From: Paludibacteraceae bacterium
GTDB lineage: Bacteria; Bacteroidota; Bacteroidia; Bacteroidales; Paludibacteraceae
Direction: 5' to 3'
Assembly: GCA_017471175.1 (NCBI GenBank)
Contig: JAFUVS010000011.1
Coordinates: 1-64,000 of the forward strand
DNA: 64,000 nt
How positions within the stretch are numbered: the stretch's first letter is position 1; each line of letters begins with the position of its first letter. Shown in pieces: positions 6,697 through 15,510 of this stretch. The notes below the pieces were generated by a model that saw only the letters and a list, made by a program, of their open reading frames with translations, had not been told where the DNA came from and made no database searches. The position numbers were made by a program, and so were the translations under genes.

Positions 6697-7575
6697 TTAT
6701 CTGGCTTCATTTTGGAGGTTTTCAAAACCTTGTCCGAAGACACCTCGCGTGGGTGTTTCGCTAATGAAAGCGGTTGGGTCTATCTCGTGCACGATGCGGA
6801 AGATTCGGATGGCTTCCGACTTACGCACGATGAGCATAATGAGTTTGGTATCCTGCTTGCTATAAGCACCTTGTGCATCAAGGAAGGTAACTCCCCTACC
6901 CACTTGCTTCATTATGGTGTCGGCAATCCTGTCATATTCTTTGGAGAAAATGAAGAACTGGATGCTCTGTCTGCCTCGGCTCATCACCCAATCGACGGCT
7001 TGCGATTCAATAAAGACGAAGCAGAAACCGAAGAGGAGTTGCTCGAACTTGGTTACTTGCGGCAGGAACCACGCACTACTGATAACCAGCACATCGACCA
7101 TAAAGAGCGCGCGTCCCATTGACACGTGACGGTACTTATTGACAATCATCGCCACGATATCCGTTCCGCCGGTATTGCCGTTGTTGGAATAGATAAGTCC
7201 AAGCGATGCACCATTGACTAATCCGCAGAGGATAATCGCCATAAAGGGGTCGGAGATAAGTGGTGTTTCTGCCACGGAGAAGGTGCGCAACCAGATGGTG
7301 AGCCACACGATGCCCCATAAGGCTCTGACGCACGATTTCCAACCTAAGAGGATAATCCCCGTAATGAGCAGGATCGTGTTAATAACCAACGTACTCAGCC
7401 AGATGGGGATAACCTCCCCACTGGCAAAGTAGATGATTTCGCACAGACCCGTCAGTCCTCCTCCTACAATGGCGTGAGGGACGAGAACCTGATTGACCAC
7501 GAGGGCATAGGGTGCCACGCAGACGGCGATGAGAAACAACTCCCTAATTTCTATGAAAATCTGCTTTTTGGTCAT
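6697..7575 (-). CDS. YitT-family membrane protein (DUF161 + DUF2179)
   Basis: A 292-residue inner-membrane protein. The first about 190 residues form five or so membrane helices of the YitT/DUF161 type (a GGLTGLCEIIYF segment, then SLGLIYSNNGNTGGTDIVAMI, a strongly conserved family motif). The C-terminal about 85 residues are the soluble DUF2179 domain (GVTFLDAQGAYS). Some relatives are implicated in transport or stress, but the substrate is unknown. It overlaps the 3' end of gcvP by 4 bases (ATGA), so the two are translationally coupled. Confidence 0.88.
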   Translation of the reverse strand: MTKKQIFIEIRELFLIAVCVAPYALVVNQVLVPHAIVGGGLTGLCEIIYFASGEVIPIWLSTLVINTILLITGIILLGWKSCVRALWGIVWLTIWLRTFSVAETPLISDPFMAIILCGLVNGASLGLIYSNNGNTGGTDIVAMIVNKYRHVSMGRALFMVDVLVISSAWFLPQVTKFEQLLFGFCFVFIESQAVDWVMSRGRQSIQFFIFSKEYDRIADTIMKQVGRGVTFLDAQGAYSKQDTKLIMLIVRKSEAIRIFRIVHEIDPTAFISETPTRGVFGQGFENLQNEAR

Positions 7576-10382
7576 TTCTCAAAACGTGCAATAAGATTGC
7601 GATCACCGAATCCGTTATCCACGCGGCTTACGGGAATCCAGAACTTGTTCTCTGCCACCCACTTGGTAGGATAAGCGGCTTTCTGACGGCTGTATGCGTG
7701 GTGCCACTCGTCCGCCACGATTTCGTACTCGGGGTGCGGTGCGTTGAGCAGGACATTGTCTTTGGCATCGGCTTTGCCTGTTTCCACTTCGCGAATCTCT
7801 TCGCGGATAGTAAGCAGGGCATCAATGAACTGATCCATCTCGTGTTTGCTTTCGCTCTCGGTGGGCTCAATCATCAGCGTGCCGTGAACGGGGAAGGACA
7901 AGGTTGGAGCGTGATAGCCGAAGTCCATCAGACGTTTGGCGATGTCCGTTTCGGTGATTCCGATGGCGTGGAACTGGCGGCAGTCAAGAATGAGTTCGTG
8001 ACCTACGCGACCCGTTACACCGGTATAGACGATGCCGTAAGCGTCTTTGAGTTTCTTCGCCATATAGTTGGCAGAGAGGATAGCGGTGGCAGTCGCCTCG
8101 CGCAGTCCTTCGTAACCCATCATACGGATATAGCCGTAGGAGATAAGAGCCATATTGGCGTTACCGTAGAGGGCAGACGAAACGCGGTTGTTGTCCTCGG
8201 TAGGCATACACTCGACAAGGTGTTCGGCGCAGCAAATGGCTCCCACGCCGGGACCGCCACCACCGTGAGGCGATGCGAACGACTTATGCAAGTTGAGGTG
8301 GCAAACGTCAGCCCCGATAAATCCGGGGTTGGTATAGCCGATTTGGGCGTTCATATTGGCGCCGTCCATATAGACCTGACCGCCGTTCTTGTGGATGATG
8401 TCGCACATCTCGCGGATAGCCATCTCGAAAATACCGTGGGTGGAAGGATAGGTAATCATACAGCCTGCCAGCACGTCTTTGTTGGCTTCGGCTTTCTCGC
8501 GCCAGTCGTTGAGGTCAGTGTTGCCGTTCTCATCGCACTTGATGACCACGGGGGTGAAGCCTGCCTGTACGCAGGAAGCGGGGTTGGTGCCGTGCGCCGA
8601 AGCGGGGATGAGCAGCACTTTGCGATTGTCCTGTCCCTGGCGGTGGAGGTACTCACGGATAGTCACCAAACCGGTGTATTCGCCTGCGGCACCGCTGGTG
8701 GGTTGGAGATTGCAAGCCGCAAAGCCGGTGATGGATGCGAGTTGGTTCTGAAGTTCGTCTAACATCTCGTTGAAGCCTTCCGTTTGGTCTTGCGGGGCGA
8801 GCGGATGAACAGCCATCCAGCCGGGCATCGTGATGGGCATCATAGCCGCAGCGGGATTGAGTTTCATTGTGCAACTGCCAAGCGGAATCATCGTATGGGT
8901 GAGGCTGATGTCCTTGCGGTCAAGGCGTTTGATATAGCGCATCATCTCCGTCTCGGTATGGTACTTCTTGAAGACATCCGCCTGCATGTAGTCGATGTCG
9001 CGAACGCGGCTCTCATCAATAGCCCACAGCCCTTGGAAGGCTTCCTCGGACTGCTCATATTGCGGCTGATTGCCTGTCAGTTCGGCGAAGAGGTCGATGA
9101 GGTTGTTCATATCATCGAGGGTAACGGTCTCGTCAAGGCTGATGCCCACGAAGTCTTTGCCGTAATAGAGGTTGATGCCTCGGTCGAGGGCTTTCTCCTG
9201 GAGAGCGTGAACGTCTTTGACGTGGAAACGGAGGGTATCGAAGAACTCAACGTTATCCTGCTGTATGCCGTAAGCCTGCATCAGTTCATTGAGATAAACA
9301 GCGCGTCCGTGAATACCTTCGGCTATCTCGCGAATGCCTTCCGCACCGTGATATACGCCGTAGAAGCCTGCCATCATTGCGCAGAGAGCCTCAGCGGTAC
9401 AGATATTGGAAGTGGCTTTCTCGCGTTTGATATGCTGTTCGCGAGTCTGCAAAGCCAGACGGTAAGCGGGATGGTCATACGTATCTTTGCTCAGACCGAT
9501 GATGCGTCCGGGCATATCGCGTTTGAACTCATCACGGGTAGCCATATAGCCGGCAGTGGGACCGCCAAAGCCCATCGGAAGACCAAAACGCTGTGCCGTA
9601 CCGCACATAATATCAGCGTCTAAGGGACGAAGCAAAGCCATAGCCATCAGGTCGGCTACCACGGTCACTTTCATACCTGCCTTGTGGCAGTCGTCAATGA
9701 AAGCGGCGTAGTCCTCGATGCTACCGTCGGCATTGGGCAGTTGAACGAGTGCGCCGAAATATTCATCCGAAGGCTCAAAAGAAGCGTACTTGCCTACTAC
9801 TATTTCGATACCTTGTCCTTTGGCACGGGTGCGCAGCACGCTCATTGTGTTCTCGAACACTTTTTCATCCACGAAGACTTTGCACACGTTATTCTTGACT
9901 TGTTCGCGGGTGCGGAGATTGCGCATCATCGTTACGGCTTCGGCTGCTGACGTGGCTTCATCCAAGAGCGAGCAGTTGGCGAGAGGTAGTCCCGTCAGGT
10001 CGCTTACCATTGTTTGGAAAGTAAACAAAGCCTCCAAGCGACCTTGGCTCACTTCTGCCTGATAGGGCGTGTAGGAGGTGTACCATACGGGGTTCTCCAA
10101 GACGTTACGGGCGATAACGGCAGGGGTGATAGTGCCGTACCAACCGCGACCAATCAGGCTTTTGTACGGCAGGTTCTCCGCTGCCATATCAGCGATGCTG
10201 TCCAAGTGTTCCTGCTCGGTCAGCGGCTCATCCAAGTCTAAAGGCTCTTTGAGGAGAATGTCCTTGGGCATAGTCTGCTCAATGAGTTGTTCCATCGACT
10301 CAACGCCTACCTCGGCAAGCATCTGTTTCTTCTCTTCTTCGCTGAGACCAATGTGTCTCTTGTTCAGATAGTTGACTTTCAT
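7572..10382 (-). CDS. gcvP: Glycine dehydrogenase (decarboxylating), P protein
   Basis: A 936-residue single-chain P protein, the PLP-dependent first enzyme of the glycine cleavage system. It decarboxylates glycine and transfers the aminomethyl group to lipoyl-H protein. Both halves are present: the N-terminal half (P1-like, from RHIGLSEEEKKQM) and the C-terminal half (P2-like) with the cofactor-binding lysine K700 in LHKSFASPHGGGGPG. The length is close to the usual 950. The other glycine cleavage genes (gcvT, gcvH, lpd) are not in this window. It starts 78 bases after the CobW gene on the same strand, with short near-repeats of CGAATAC in the gap, and overlaps the YitT gene at its end. Confidence 0.97.
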   Translation of the reverse strand: MKVNYLNKRHIGLSEEEKKQMLAEVGVESMEQLIEQTMPKDILLKEPLDLDEPLTEQEHLDSIADMAAENLPYKSLIGRGWYGTITPAVIARNVLENPVWYTSYTPYQAEVSQGRLEALFTFQTMVSDLTGLPLANCSLLDEATSAAEAVTMMRNLRTREQVKNNVCKVFVDEKVFENTMSVLRTRAKGQGIEIVVGKYASFEPSDEYFGALVQLPNADGSIEDYAAFIDDCHKAGMKVTVVADLMAMALLRPLDADIMCGTAQRFGLPMGFGGPTAGYMATRDEFKRDMPGRIIGLSKDTYDHPAYRLALQTREQHIKREKATSNICTAEALCAMMAGFYGVYHGAEGIREIAEGIHGRAVYLNELMQAYGIQQDNVEFFDTLRFHVKDVHALQEKALDRGINLYYGKDFVGISLDETVTLDDMNNLIDLFAELTGNQPQYEQSEEAFQGLWAIDESRVRDIDYMQADVFKKYHTETEMMRYIKRLDRKDISLTHTMIPLGSCTMKLNPAAAMMPITMPGWMAVHPLAPQDQTEGFNEMLDELQNQLASITGFAACNLQPTSGAAGEYTGLVTIREYLHRQGQDNRKVLLIPASAHGTNPASCVQAGFTPVVIKCDENGNTDLNDWREKAEANKDVLAGCMITYPSTHGIFEMAIREMCDIIHKNGGQVYMDGANMNAQIGYTNPGFIGADVCHLNLHKSFASPHGGGGPGVGAICCAEHLVECMPTEDNNRVSSALYGNANMALISYGYIRMMGYEGLREATATAILSANYMAKKLKDAYGIVYTGVTGRVGHELILDCRQFHAIGITETDIAKRLMDFGYHAPTLSFPVHGTLMIEPTESESKHEMDQFIDALLTIREEIREVETGKADAKDNVLLNAPHPEYEIVADEWHHAYSRQKAAYPTKWVAENKFWIPVSRVDNGFGDRNLIARFEK

Positions 10383-10460
10383 TGTGGTATTATTTTTTTT
10401 GTTCGTATTTTTCGGAGTATTCAGAGTATTCGGAAAATTCGGAAATTCTGATTTTTCCTT

Positions 10461-11696
10461 TTAATCGAGGCAATTATCGAGGTTGTGCTCAATGGTTTCT
10501 CGGTCGAGGTGCTGCCCGATGAAAACGAGCTTCTGCATACGGTCGCCGTACTTCTCGTCCCAATCACGGCGCAGAATGGGGTCTTGCGCCATCATCTGCA
10601 TCAGTTCTTCCTTCGGCATCGTGGCGTAGAACTCGCCTGCCTGCTTGAGGTTGAACTGACGACCTGCCTGCTCAAAGAGGTAGCACATATCGGGTTCGTT
10701 GGAGAAGTAGCACATTCCTTTGCAGCGGATGATATGCTTGTCCCACAGCCGTGCCACAAAGTCATCGAAGCGATTGAGGCTGAACGGACGGCGGCGGTAA
10801 TAAACAAATGTCCCTACCCCATACTCTTCGGCTTCACCTTCGTCCTCGTGATGATGGTGATGATGGTGGTGGTGTTCGTGGTCATCGTGTTCGTGTTCTT
10901 CGTGGTGTTCGTGATGATGCTCATCGTGGTCGTCATCATCGTCATCATTGTGATCTTCCTCAACGGCACCTTCCACGCCCTGCAACCAAGCCGCGCTGCC
11001 TGCTACATCGTCGAAATTGAACAAACCGGTGTTCACCAATCGCTCCATCGGCACATCGCAGTAGTCGCAATCAATAATTTCTGCCTGCGGTTGGATAGCG
11101 CGAATGACGGCGCGAACGTGCGCGCGCTCCCCTTCGCTGATTTCGGATGCTTTATTAAGAAGTATCAGATTGCAGAACTCAATCTGCTGAATCACTAATG
11201 ATGCCAAATCCTCCTCGTCCAAATCCTTGCGCTGCAGGTCATCGCCGGAGGCGAACTCATCGCGCAGACGCAAAGCGTCCACTACGGTAACAATGCAGTC
11301 CAAACGGGGATACGGGTCTTCTGTAAAGGGTACTAAACGAGTATAGTTGCAGATAGTTTGGGCGATGGGAGCCGGCTCGCAGATACCGCTGGCTTCGATG
11401 ACGATATAGTCAAACTGACGGGCAGCACAGAGGTCGTGCAGTTGTTGCACCAAGTCCATCTTGAGCGTGCAGCAGATACAGCCGTTCTGGAGGGCTACCA
11501 AGTCATCGTTTTGCGATGATACGACACCGCCCTTCTGGATGAGGTCGGCATCGATATTGACTTCCCCTAAATCGTTTACTATGACCGCAAAGCGGATACC
11601 CTTTTGGTTTGTAAGAACGCGGTTGAGCAGCGTTGTCTTGCCGCTCCCCAAATAACCTGTCAAGAGAAGGACAGGTACTGAAAAAGTGTCTTTCAT
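10461..11696 (-). CDS. CobW/P47K-family GTPase with His-rich loop (metallochaperone type)
   Basis: A 411-residue G3E-family GTPase. Visible motifs are Walker A GYLGSGKTT (residues 14-22), the metal-binding CICC motif (C73, C75, C76), the switch/Walker B-like IVIEASGICEP, the base-recognition motif LLNKASE, and a C-terminal CobW_C domain (about 300-405). Between the domains (about residues 242-285) lies an extreme His/Asp/Glu stretch, including nine His in a row. Such stretches store or deliver Zn, Ni or Co in relatives, so a role in metal supply is likely but the metal is not shown. The start at 11696 is preferred over one 15 codons upstream because the -7 promoter box is at 11719-11726 and the protein then begins just before the first GTPase strand. 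Confidence 0.9.
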   Translation of the reverse strand: MKDTFSVPVLLLTGYLGSGKTTLLNRVLTNQKGIRFAVIVNDLGEVNIDADLIQKGGVVSSQNDDLVALQNGCICCTLKMDLVQQLHDLCAARQFDYIVIEASGICEPAPIAQTICNYTRLVPFTEDPYPRLDCIVTVVDALRLRDEFASGDDLQRKDLDEEDLASLVIQQIEFCNLILLNKASEISEGERAHVRAVIRAIQPQAEIIDCDYCDVPMERLVNTGLFNFDDVAGSAAWLQGVEGAVEEDHNDDDDDDHDEHHHEHHEEHEHDDHEHHHHHHHHHEDEGEAEEYGVGTFVYYRRRPFSLNRFDDFVARLWDKHIIRCKGMCYFSNEPDMCYLFEQAGRQFNLKQAGEFYATMPKEELMQMMAQDPILRRDWDEKYGDRMQKLVFIGQHLDRETIEHNLDNCLD

Positions 11697-11718
11697 TTTG
11701 TTTGTCTTAAAAAGCGCA

Positions 11719-11750
11719 CAAAAGTACGTCTTTCCCGCCATTACTACAAT
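11719..11750 (-). promoter_or_regulatory. Promoter of the CobW gene
   Basis: On the minus strand TACTTTTG (11719-11726) preceded, after 20 bases, by ATTG (11747-11750), a one-base variant of the -33 box. Start codon at 11696. Confidence 0.65.
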
Positions 11751-11783
11751 AGTGCCGAAAATTTCTCCGAAAAATTACCTTCG

Positions 11784-11801
11784 TACCCCTACTTGTAGGT
11801 A
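11784..11801. promoter_or_regulatory. Palindrome between divergent promoters (candidate operator)
   Basis: CCTAC-TT-GTAGG (11788-11799) lies inside TACCCCTACTTGTAGGTA, between the CobW promoter and the regulator promoter. Position and symmetry suggest a protein-binding site controlling one or both. Confidence 0.45.
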
Positions 11802-11816
11802 TTCTTCCTAATTGTA

Positions 11817-11848
11817 TTTGTCAGTTCTCGCATTTTGCCGTACTTTTG
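11817..11848 (+). promoter_or_regulatory. Promoter of the winged-helix regulator gene
   Basis: TTTG (11817-11820), 20 bases, TACTTTTG (11841-11848): a perfect Bacteroidota promoter. It lies downstream of the alternative start at 11812 and so decides for the ATG at 11875. Confidence 0.85.
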
Positions 11849-11874
11849 CCACGATTTTTAATACGGTCGCTGCT

Positions 11875-12630
11875 ATGTCTGCCACCATCCGTCTTGATAC
11901 ATCTGCCCGACAATTGTTTGTTAATGACGAGCCGGTCAAACTGACTGCCACCGAATGGGATTTATTAGCTTACCTTTACGCTCACAGCAACACGGTTTGC
12001 ACGCGCGAAGAGTTGTGGCAGTCGGTATGGGGGCTGTCGCCCGCCTACGATACAGGCACATTAGATGTCCATATTCACAGTCTGCGTCGTAAACTTCAAA
12101 GTACAGACACCTTGCAGACACTGCGCGGTGTGGGCTATATGCTGCGCAATTCAACTCCCGTCTTTGAGCAGGAAATGTACTGGACACGTCTCTTTGCCTC
12201 GTTTATGCCCAATCGGCTGCAAGCCTGCAACTTGCCGGATTTCTTTCAACATCTTCATAACGATTACCAATCCGATTGGCAAGAAAATGATATGCAAGTA
12301 CAGTGGCATCTGACTCCGTTCGTGAATGATATCGTTACTGACCCGCCGACTTTGCGTGCCATCTTTGATGCCGTACTTCCGTTACTTCATACACAGGGTG
12401 CTACACTCACTTTCACCACCAACCTTACGCTACACGAGTTCGTTATACGCGTGGATGCCGTCCGAAAAACACAACCCGTATCGTCTGAACCGAACCCGTT
12501 CAGCGCGCCTGCAGCACAGCAGTCACTCCTTGCAGCCCAACGCTTCGCCGCACTGCTTGGTATGGCTTTCCGAACAGAGAACGAACGCGGGCGAACAACC
12601 TTTAGCCTGTCCGTACCGATGAAAAAATAA
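11875..12630 (+). CDS. Transcription factor: OmpR-type winged helix fused to a degenerate histidine-kinase ATPase-like domain
   Basis: A 251-residue protein. Residues 5-93 are an OmpR/PhoB-type winged helix (LTATEWDLLAYLYAH, TLDVHIHSLRRKL, LRGVGYML), but there is no receiver domain before it. Residues about 135-251 follow the layout of a HATPase_c domain: DPPTLRAIFDAVLPLL where the N box should be, GATLTFTT and FVIRVD where strands lead to the G1 box, and a last segment LLGMAFRT...GRTTFSLSVP that matches the final helix and strand of histidine kinases. The N-box Asn, the DxGxG loop and the G2 glycines are missing, so ATP binding is unlikely. I infer a fusion of response-regulator output and a dead kinase core, perhaps used for dimerising or ligand sensing. 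The gene precedes the lipoprotein/TonB-receptor operon and is a good candidate for its regulator. The HATPase assignment rests on motif layout only. Confidence 0.75.
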   Translation: MSATIRLDTSARQLFVNDEPVKLTATEWDLLAYLYAHSNTVCTREELWQSVWGLSPAYDTGTLDVHIHSLRRKLQSTDTLQTLRGVGYMLRNSTPVFEQEMYWTRLFASFMPNRLQACNLPDFFQHLHNDYQSDWQENDMQVQWHLTPFVNDIVTDPPTLRAIFDAVLPLLHTQGATLTFTTNLTLHEFVIRVDAVRKTQPVSSEPNPFSAPAAQQSLLAAQRFAALLGMAFRTENERGRTTFSLSVPMKK

Positions 12631-12634
12631 AAAT

Positions 12635-12650
12635 TTAAGACTTTCTTAAG
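12635..12650 (+). promoter_or_regulatory. TTAAG direct repeat with 11-bp period (candidate OmpR-type binding site)
   Basis: TTAAG at 12635-12639 and again at 12646-12650, an 11-base period, which is the spacing seen for OmpR/PhoB-family sites. The stretch also reads as an inverted repeat (TTAAGA / TCTTAA). It lies at about the -33 position of the promoter at 12673-12680, directly after the winged-helix gene. Confidence 0.5.
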
Positions 12651-12672
12651 GTACACATTCTCTTTTTTGCCC

Positions 12673-12680
12673 TACTTTTG
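12673..12680 (+). promoter_or_regulatory. -7 box of the lipoprotein/TonB-receptor operon
   Basis: TACTTTTG matches the Bacteroidota -7 consensus. No TTTG is found at the right distance upstream; the TTAAG repeat lies there instead, as expected of a promoter needing an activator. Confidence 0.6.
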
Positions 12681-12766
12681 CGCTGTTTTTGTTTTTCGGA
12701 GTACATAAAAAGGAAAAACGTTGAAATAATCAAACAATTTATAAATCTAATTACCAATCATTTACA

Positions 12767-13243
12767 ATGAAACGAATTATCTTTTTCCTGACAATCTGTC
12801 TGGTATTCGCAGCCTGCGAAAAGAAAGAAGAAGTAAAAGAACAACCCAAGACCACCGAGTACCGAGTGGCAGGCACACTCGCCATCCAAATGGGTCCAAA
12901 CAGTTTTGCTAATCCCGACACGATGTTAGTTACCGTGGACGAAAAGCAGCAAGTTCTCTCTGTGGCGATGCTCCAAGTGAAATTCTCCGACAAGATGCCC
13001 GTGGCATTGGATGTATTTGCTGACAATCTTCCTTATCTGGACAACAATAACACACTTTTAGTTGAACAAGATACCGTAGTACTGACGTGGGGACCTGAGC
13101 ACGCGCCATATCTTGATTGTCCGTTGGCGGATTTCCGCGACACGTTAGATATAGCGAGCGAGGAGATGCGCTTTAACTGCACGTTTGCGCACAAGAAAAT
13201 GGGCGATATGCCGGCACGTTTTGTGGGCAAGTTCATCAAATGA
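12767..13243 (+). CDS. Lipoprotein, probably calycin-like
   Basis: A 158-residue lipoprotein: hydrophobic signal, lipobox VFAAC (Cys at residue 17), charged EKKEEVKE linker, then a beta-rich domain (about residues 32-158). Its outline (YRVAGTLAIQM, VLSVAMLQVKFSDKMPVALDVF, a closing RFVGKF strand) resembles the Bacteroidota calycin-like lipoprotein family. These proteins often sit next to TonB-dependent receptors and may bind the receptor ligand at the surface. The family call is tentative. Its stop overlaps the start of the receptor gene by 4 bases (ATGA), so the two are made together. Confidence 0.7.
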   Translation: MKRIIFFLTICLVFAACEKKEEVKEQPKTTEYRVAGTLAIQMGPNSFANPDTMLVTVDEKQQVLSVAMLQVKFSDKMPVALDVFADNLPYLDNNNTLLVEQDTVVLTWGPEHAPYLDCPLADFRDTLDIASEEMRFNCTFAHKKMGDMPARFVGKFIK

Positions 13244-15510
13244 TATTTCTACTTCACTTCATACTATTTCTTATTCCGATTGATACGACCGCCTTGCAAT
13301 TGAGCGAGGTGGTCGTCTTACAGCATAAAGGCACGGACTCTGACTCTCCCCGTCAGCAGGCACGGCAGGTGACCATTCTCACCCCTGCCGACCTTAACGC
13401 CCTGCAAGTTATTGCGCCCAAAGACTTTGCCGCACAGATTCCTAACCTCGTTATGCCGGACTATGGCAGCGCGATGACTTCTTCCGTCTATGTCCGCGGA
13501 ATGGGTGCGCGATTGGATCAGCCTGTCATCGGAATCACCCTTGACGGCATTCCTCTGCTCGACAAGAACACTTACGACCAATCGCTGCTCAACCTGACGA
13601 ATGCAGCATTCTTTGCCGGTCCGCAAGGTACGCTCTATGGGCGTAACACGATGGGCGGACTATTAGCTCTGCAAACACGACAGCCTTTGGACGTAGAGGG
13701 TAAAGCCGGTTCAGTCAGCCTTACCTACGGATCTGCCAACTCCATTCGCGCACAAGCCGCTATCTATCAAAACATTGACAACCGATTCGGTTGGTCGCTG
13801 ACAGGCAGTTACGACCGAACGGACGGTTTCTATACCAATCGCTACACAGGCGACCGCGTGGACAGAGGACAAAACGGCACTATCCGTCTGCAACTGCAAT
13901 ACCGACCTGACAATAAGTGGATACTCTACCATACTACAGCCGCCAACTACACCTCGCAAGGTGCATTTCCCTACGCCGACGAGCGAACCGGTGAGATTGC
14001 TTTCAACAGTCCTGCCTCCTATCGGCGATTCAACCTACAGGAAAGCCTGCGAGCCGTATGGAAAGAGGACCGCCGACAAGTGGAGATGATGGCTACGTAC
14101 CAACTGCTGAACGACCGAATGCGGATGGATCAGGATTACACCCCCCTATCCTACTTCACTCTTGAACAACGCCAATTGCAACAAGCGGCTATGGCAGATG
14201 CCGTTTGGACGGAACGACCGCAAGCAGATTGGTATCGCTTCTCGTTAGGGACTGCCGCTTTCCTCAAACACAACACGATGAACGCACCTGTCCACTTTAT
14301 GCAGGACGGAATAGACTCACTCATTCTTAAAAACGCCAACAACGGCATCCGAAACATATTTCCCGCCGACTCGCTCGAAATAGCCGAAAGCACTATCCCT
14401 ATGAATAGTAACTTCCTGCTCCTCAATGCATCCGGTGCCATCTACCACCAAAGCGAGTTTATACCCATTCCCCGACTTCATATCACCGCCGGTCTGCGCC
14501 TTGACCTTGAGCATACCGATATGGACTACGATGCTTCCTCGCTGCTGCACTACCGTATGACCGCTATGATGACCCGTATGCGAGCCTTTGAAATCGGGAT
14601 GAAAGGACATATTGACCATACCTATTTCCAAGTCCTGCCGCGATTGGACATTCGCTACGATTGGGACAATGTAACAATCTATGCATACGGCGCACGAGGA
14701 ACAAAAGCAGGCGGGTATAATCCCCAGATATTTTCCACTATTCTACAAAACCGCATGATGACCGACCTGATGGCGGATATGGGTGTACACATGGATAACA
14801 CAACCGACCCGCGCTACACCCGTCCCGACATCACCGAGTACCGCCCCGAGTCGGCATGGACCGGCGAGATAGGTCTTCACGCTCTTCTCTACGAACACCT
14901 GCAACGGGATAATAACCATACTATTAACCTTGATGCAGACGTATTCTGTTCGGACATCACCGACCTGCAAGTTACCGTATTTCCGGAAGGCAAGACTACG
15001 GGTAGAATGATGGCTAATGCAGCGCAAGCACGATCGGCAGGTGCAGAAGCGACATTACGCTATAGGTGGACAGGTAACCGATGGTATACTAATCTCCATA
15101 TCGCATACGGATTCACCGATGCTCGTTTCGTTCGTTTCTTCAACGGCATAGAGGATTATGCCGGTCGCTACATTCCTTACGCTCCGCGCCATACCCTTTC
15201 GGCACGCGCCACGCTGCAATATCGCTTCAAGAGTACTGCCACGCTCTGCCCGCGTTCGGTAGCACTCACGCTTGCTCTTACGGGACAAGGACGCACCTAT
15301 TGGAACGAAGCCAACACGCAGTATGAACCTTTCTACGCCGTTCTCAACGGTAACGTCAAACTCGCTTGGCAGCACCTCGCTCTCACGCTGTGGACACGCA
15401 ACCTCACCGACACCGATTATCGCACTTTCTATTTCGTTTCGATGTCCAACGCTTTCTTCCAAAAAGCACGTCCCCGCCAATTCGGCATCAGCCTACACTA
15501 CCATTTTTGA
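13240..15510 (+). CDS. TonB-dependent outer-membrane receptor
   Basis: A 756-residue protein with a short signal peptide (about residues 1-19), a plug domain (about 25-145, with SSVYVRGMGARLDQPVIGITLDG-type strands and the GPQGTLYGRNTMGG segment typical of TonB receptors) and a C-terminal 22-strand barrel ending in FGISLHYHF with the terminal Phe needed for outer-membrane insertion. A TonB-box-like stretch LSEVVVLQ follows the signal. It lacks the carboxypeptidase-like N-terminal domain of SusC proteins, so it is nearer to siderophore, haem, cobalamin or metal receptors. The substrate is unknown; the neighbouring CobW GTPase makes a metal or metal complex plausible. The stop overlaps the convergent preA stop region by 13 bases. 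Confidence 0.93.
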   Translation: MIFLLHFILFLIPIDTTALQLSEVVVLQHKGTDSDSPRQQARQVTILTPADLNALQVIAPKDFAAQIPNLVMPDYGSAMTSSVYVRGMGARLDQPVIGITLDGIPLLDKNTYDQSLLNLTNAAFFAGPQGTLYGRNTMGGLLALQTRQPLDVEGKAGSVSLTYGSANSIRAQAAIYQNIDNRFGWSLTGSYDRTDGFYTNRYTGDRVDRGQNGTIRLQLQYRPDNKWILYHTTAANYTSQGAFPYADERTGEIAFNSPASYRRFNLQESLRAVWKEDRRQVEMMATYQLLNDRMRMDQDYTPLSYFTLEQRQLQQAAMADAVWTERPQADWYRFSLGTAAFLKHNTMNAPVHFMQDGIDSLILKNANNGIRNIFPADSLEIAESTIPMNSNFLLLNASGAIYHQSEFIPIPRLHITAGLRLDLEHTDMDYDASSLLHYRMTAMMTRMRAFEIGMKGHIDHTYFQVLPRLDIRYDWDNVTIYAYGARGTKAGGYNPQIFSTILQNRMMTDLMADMGVHMDNTTDPRYTRPDITEYRPESAWTGEIGLHALLYEHLQRDNNHTINLDADVFCSDITDLQVTVFPEGKTTGRMMANAAQARSAGAEATLRYRWTGNRWYTNLHIAYGFTDARFVRFFNGIEDYAGRYIPYAPRHTLSARATLQYRFKSTATLCPRSVALTLALTGQGRTYWNEANTQYEPFYAVLNGNVKLAWQHLALTLWTRNLTDTDYRTFYFVSMSNAFFQKARPRQFGISLHYHF

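Noticed and set aside
7698-8762. Long plus-strand frame opposite gcvP
   Set aside because: It is a shadow of the highly biased gcvP coding sequence; no family motifs.
10840-10970. DNA microsatellite (CAT/GTG-like repeats)
   Set aside because: It is the coding sequence of the His-rich loop of the CobW protein, in frame and without expansion of a single exact unit.
10485-11198. Long plus-strand frame opposite the CobW gene
   Set aside because: It is an antisense shadow caused by His codons and lacks any promoter or family.
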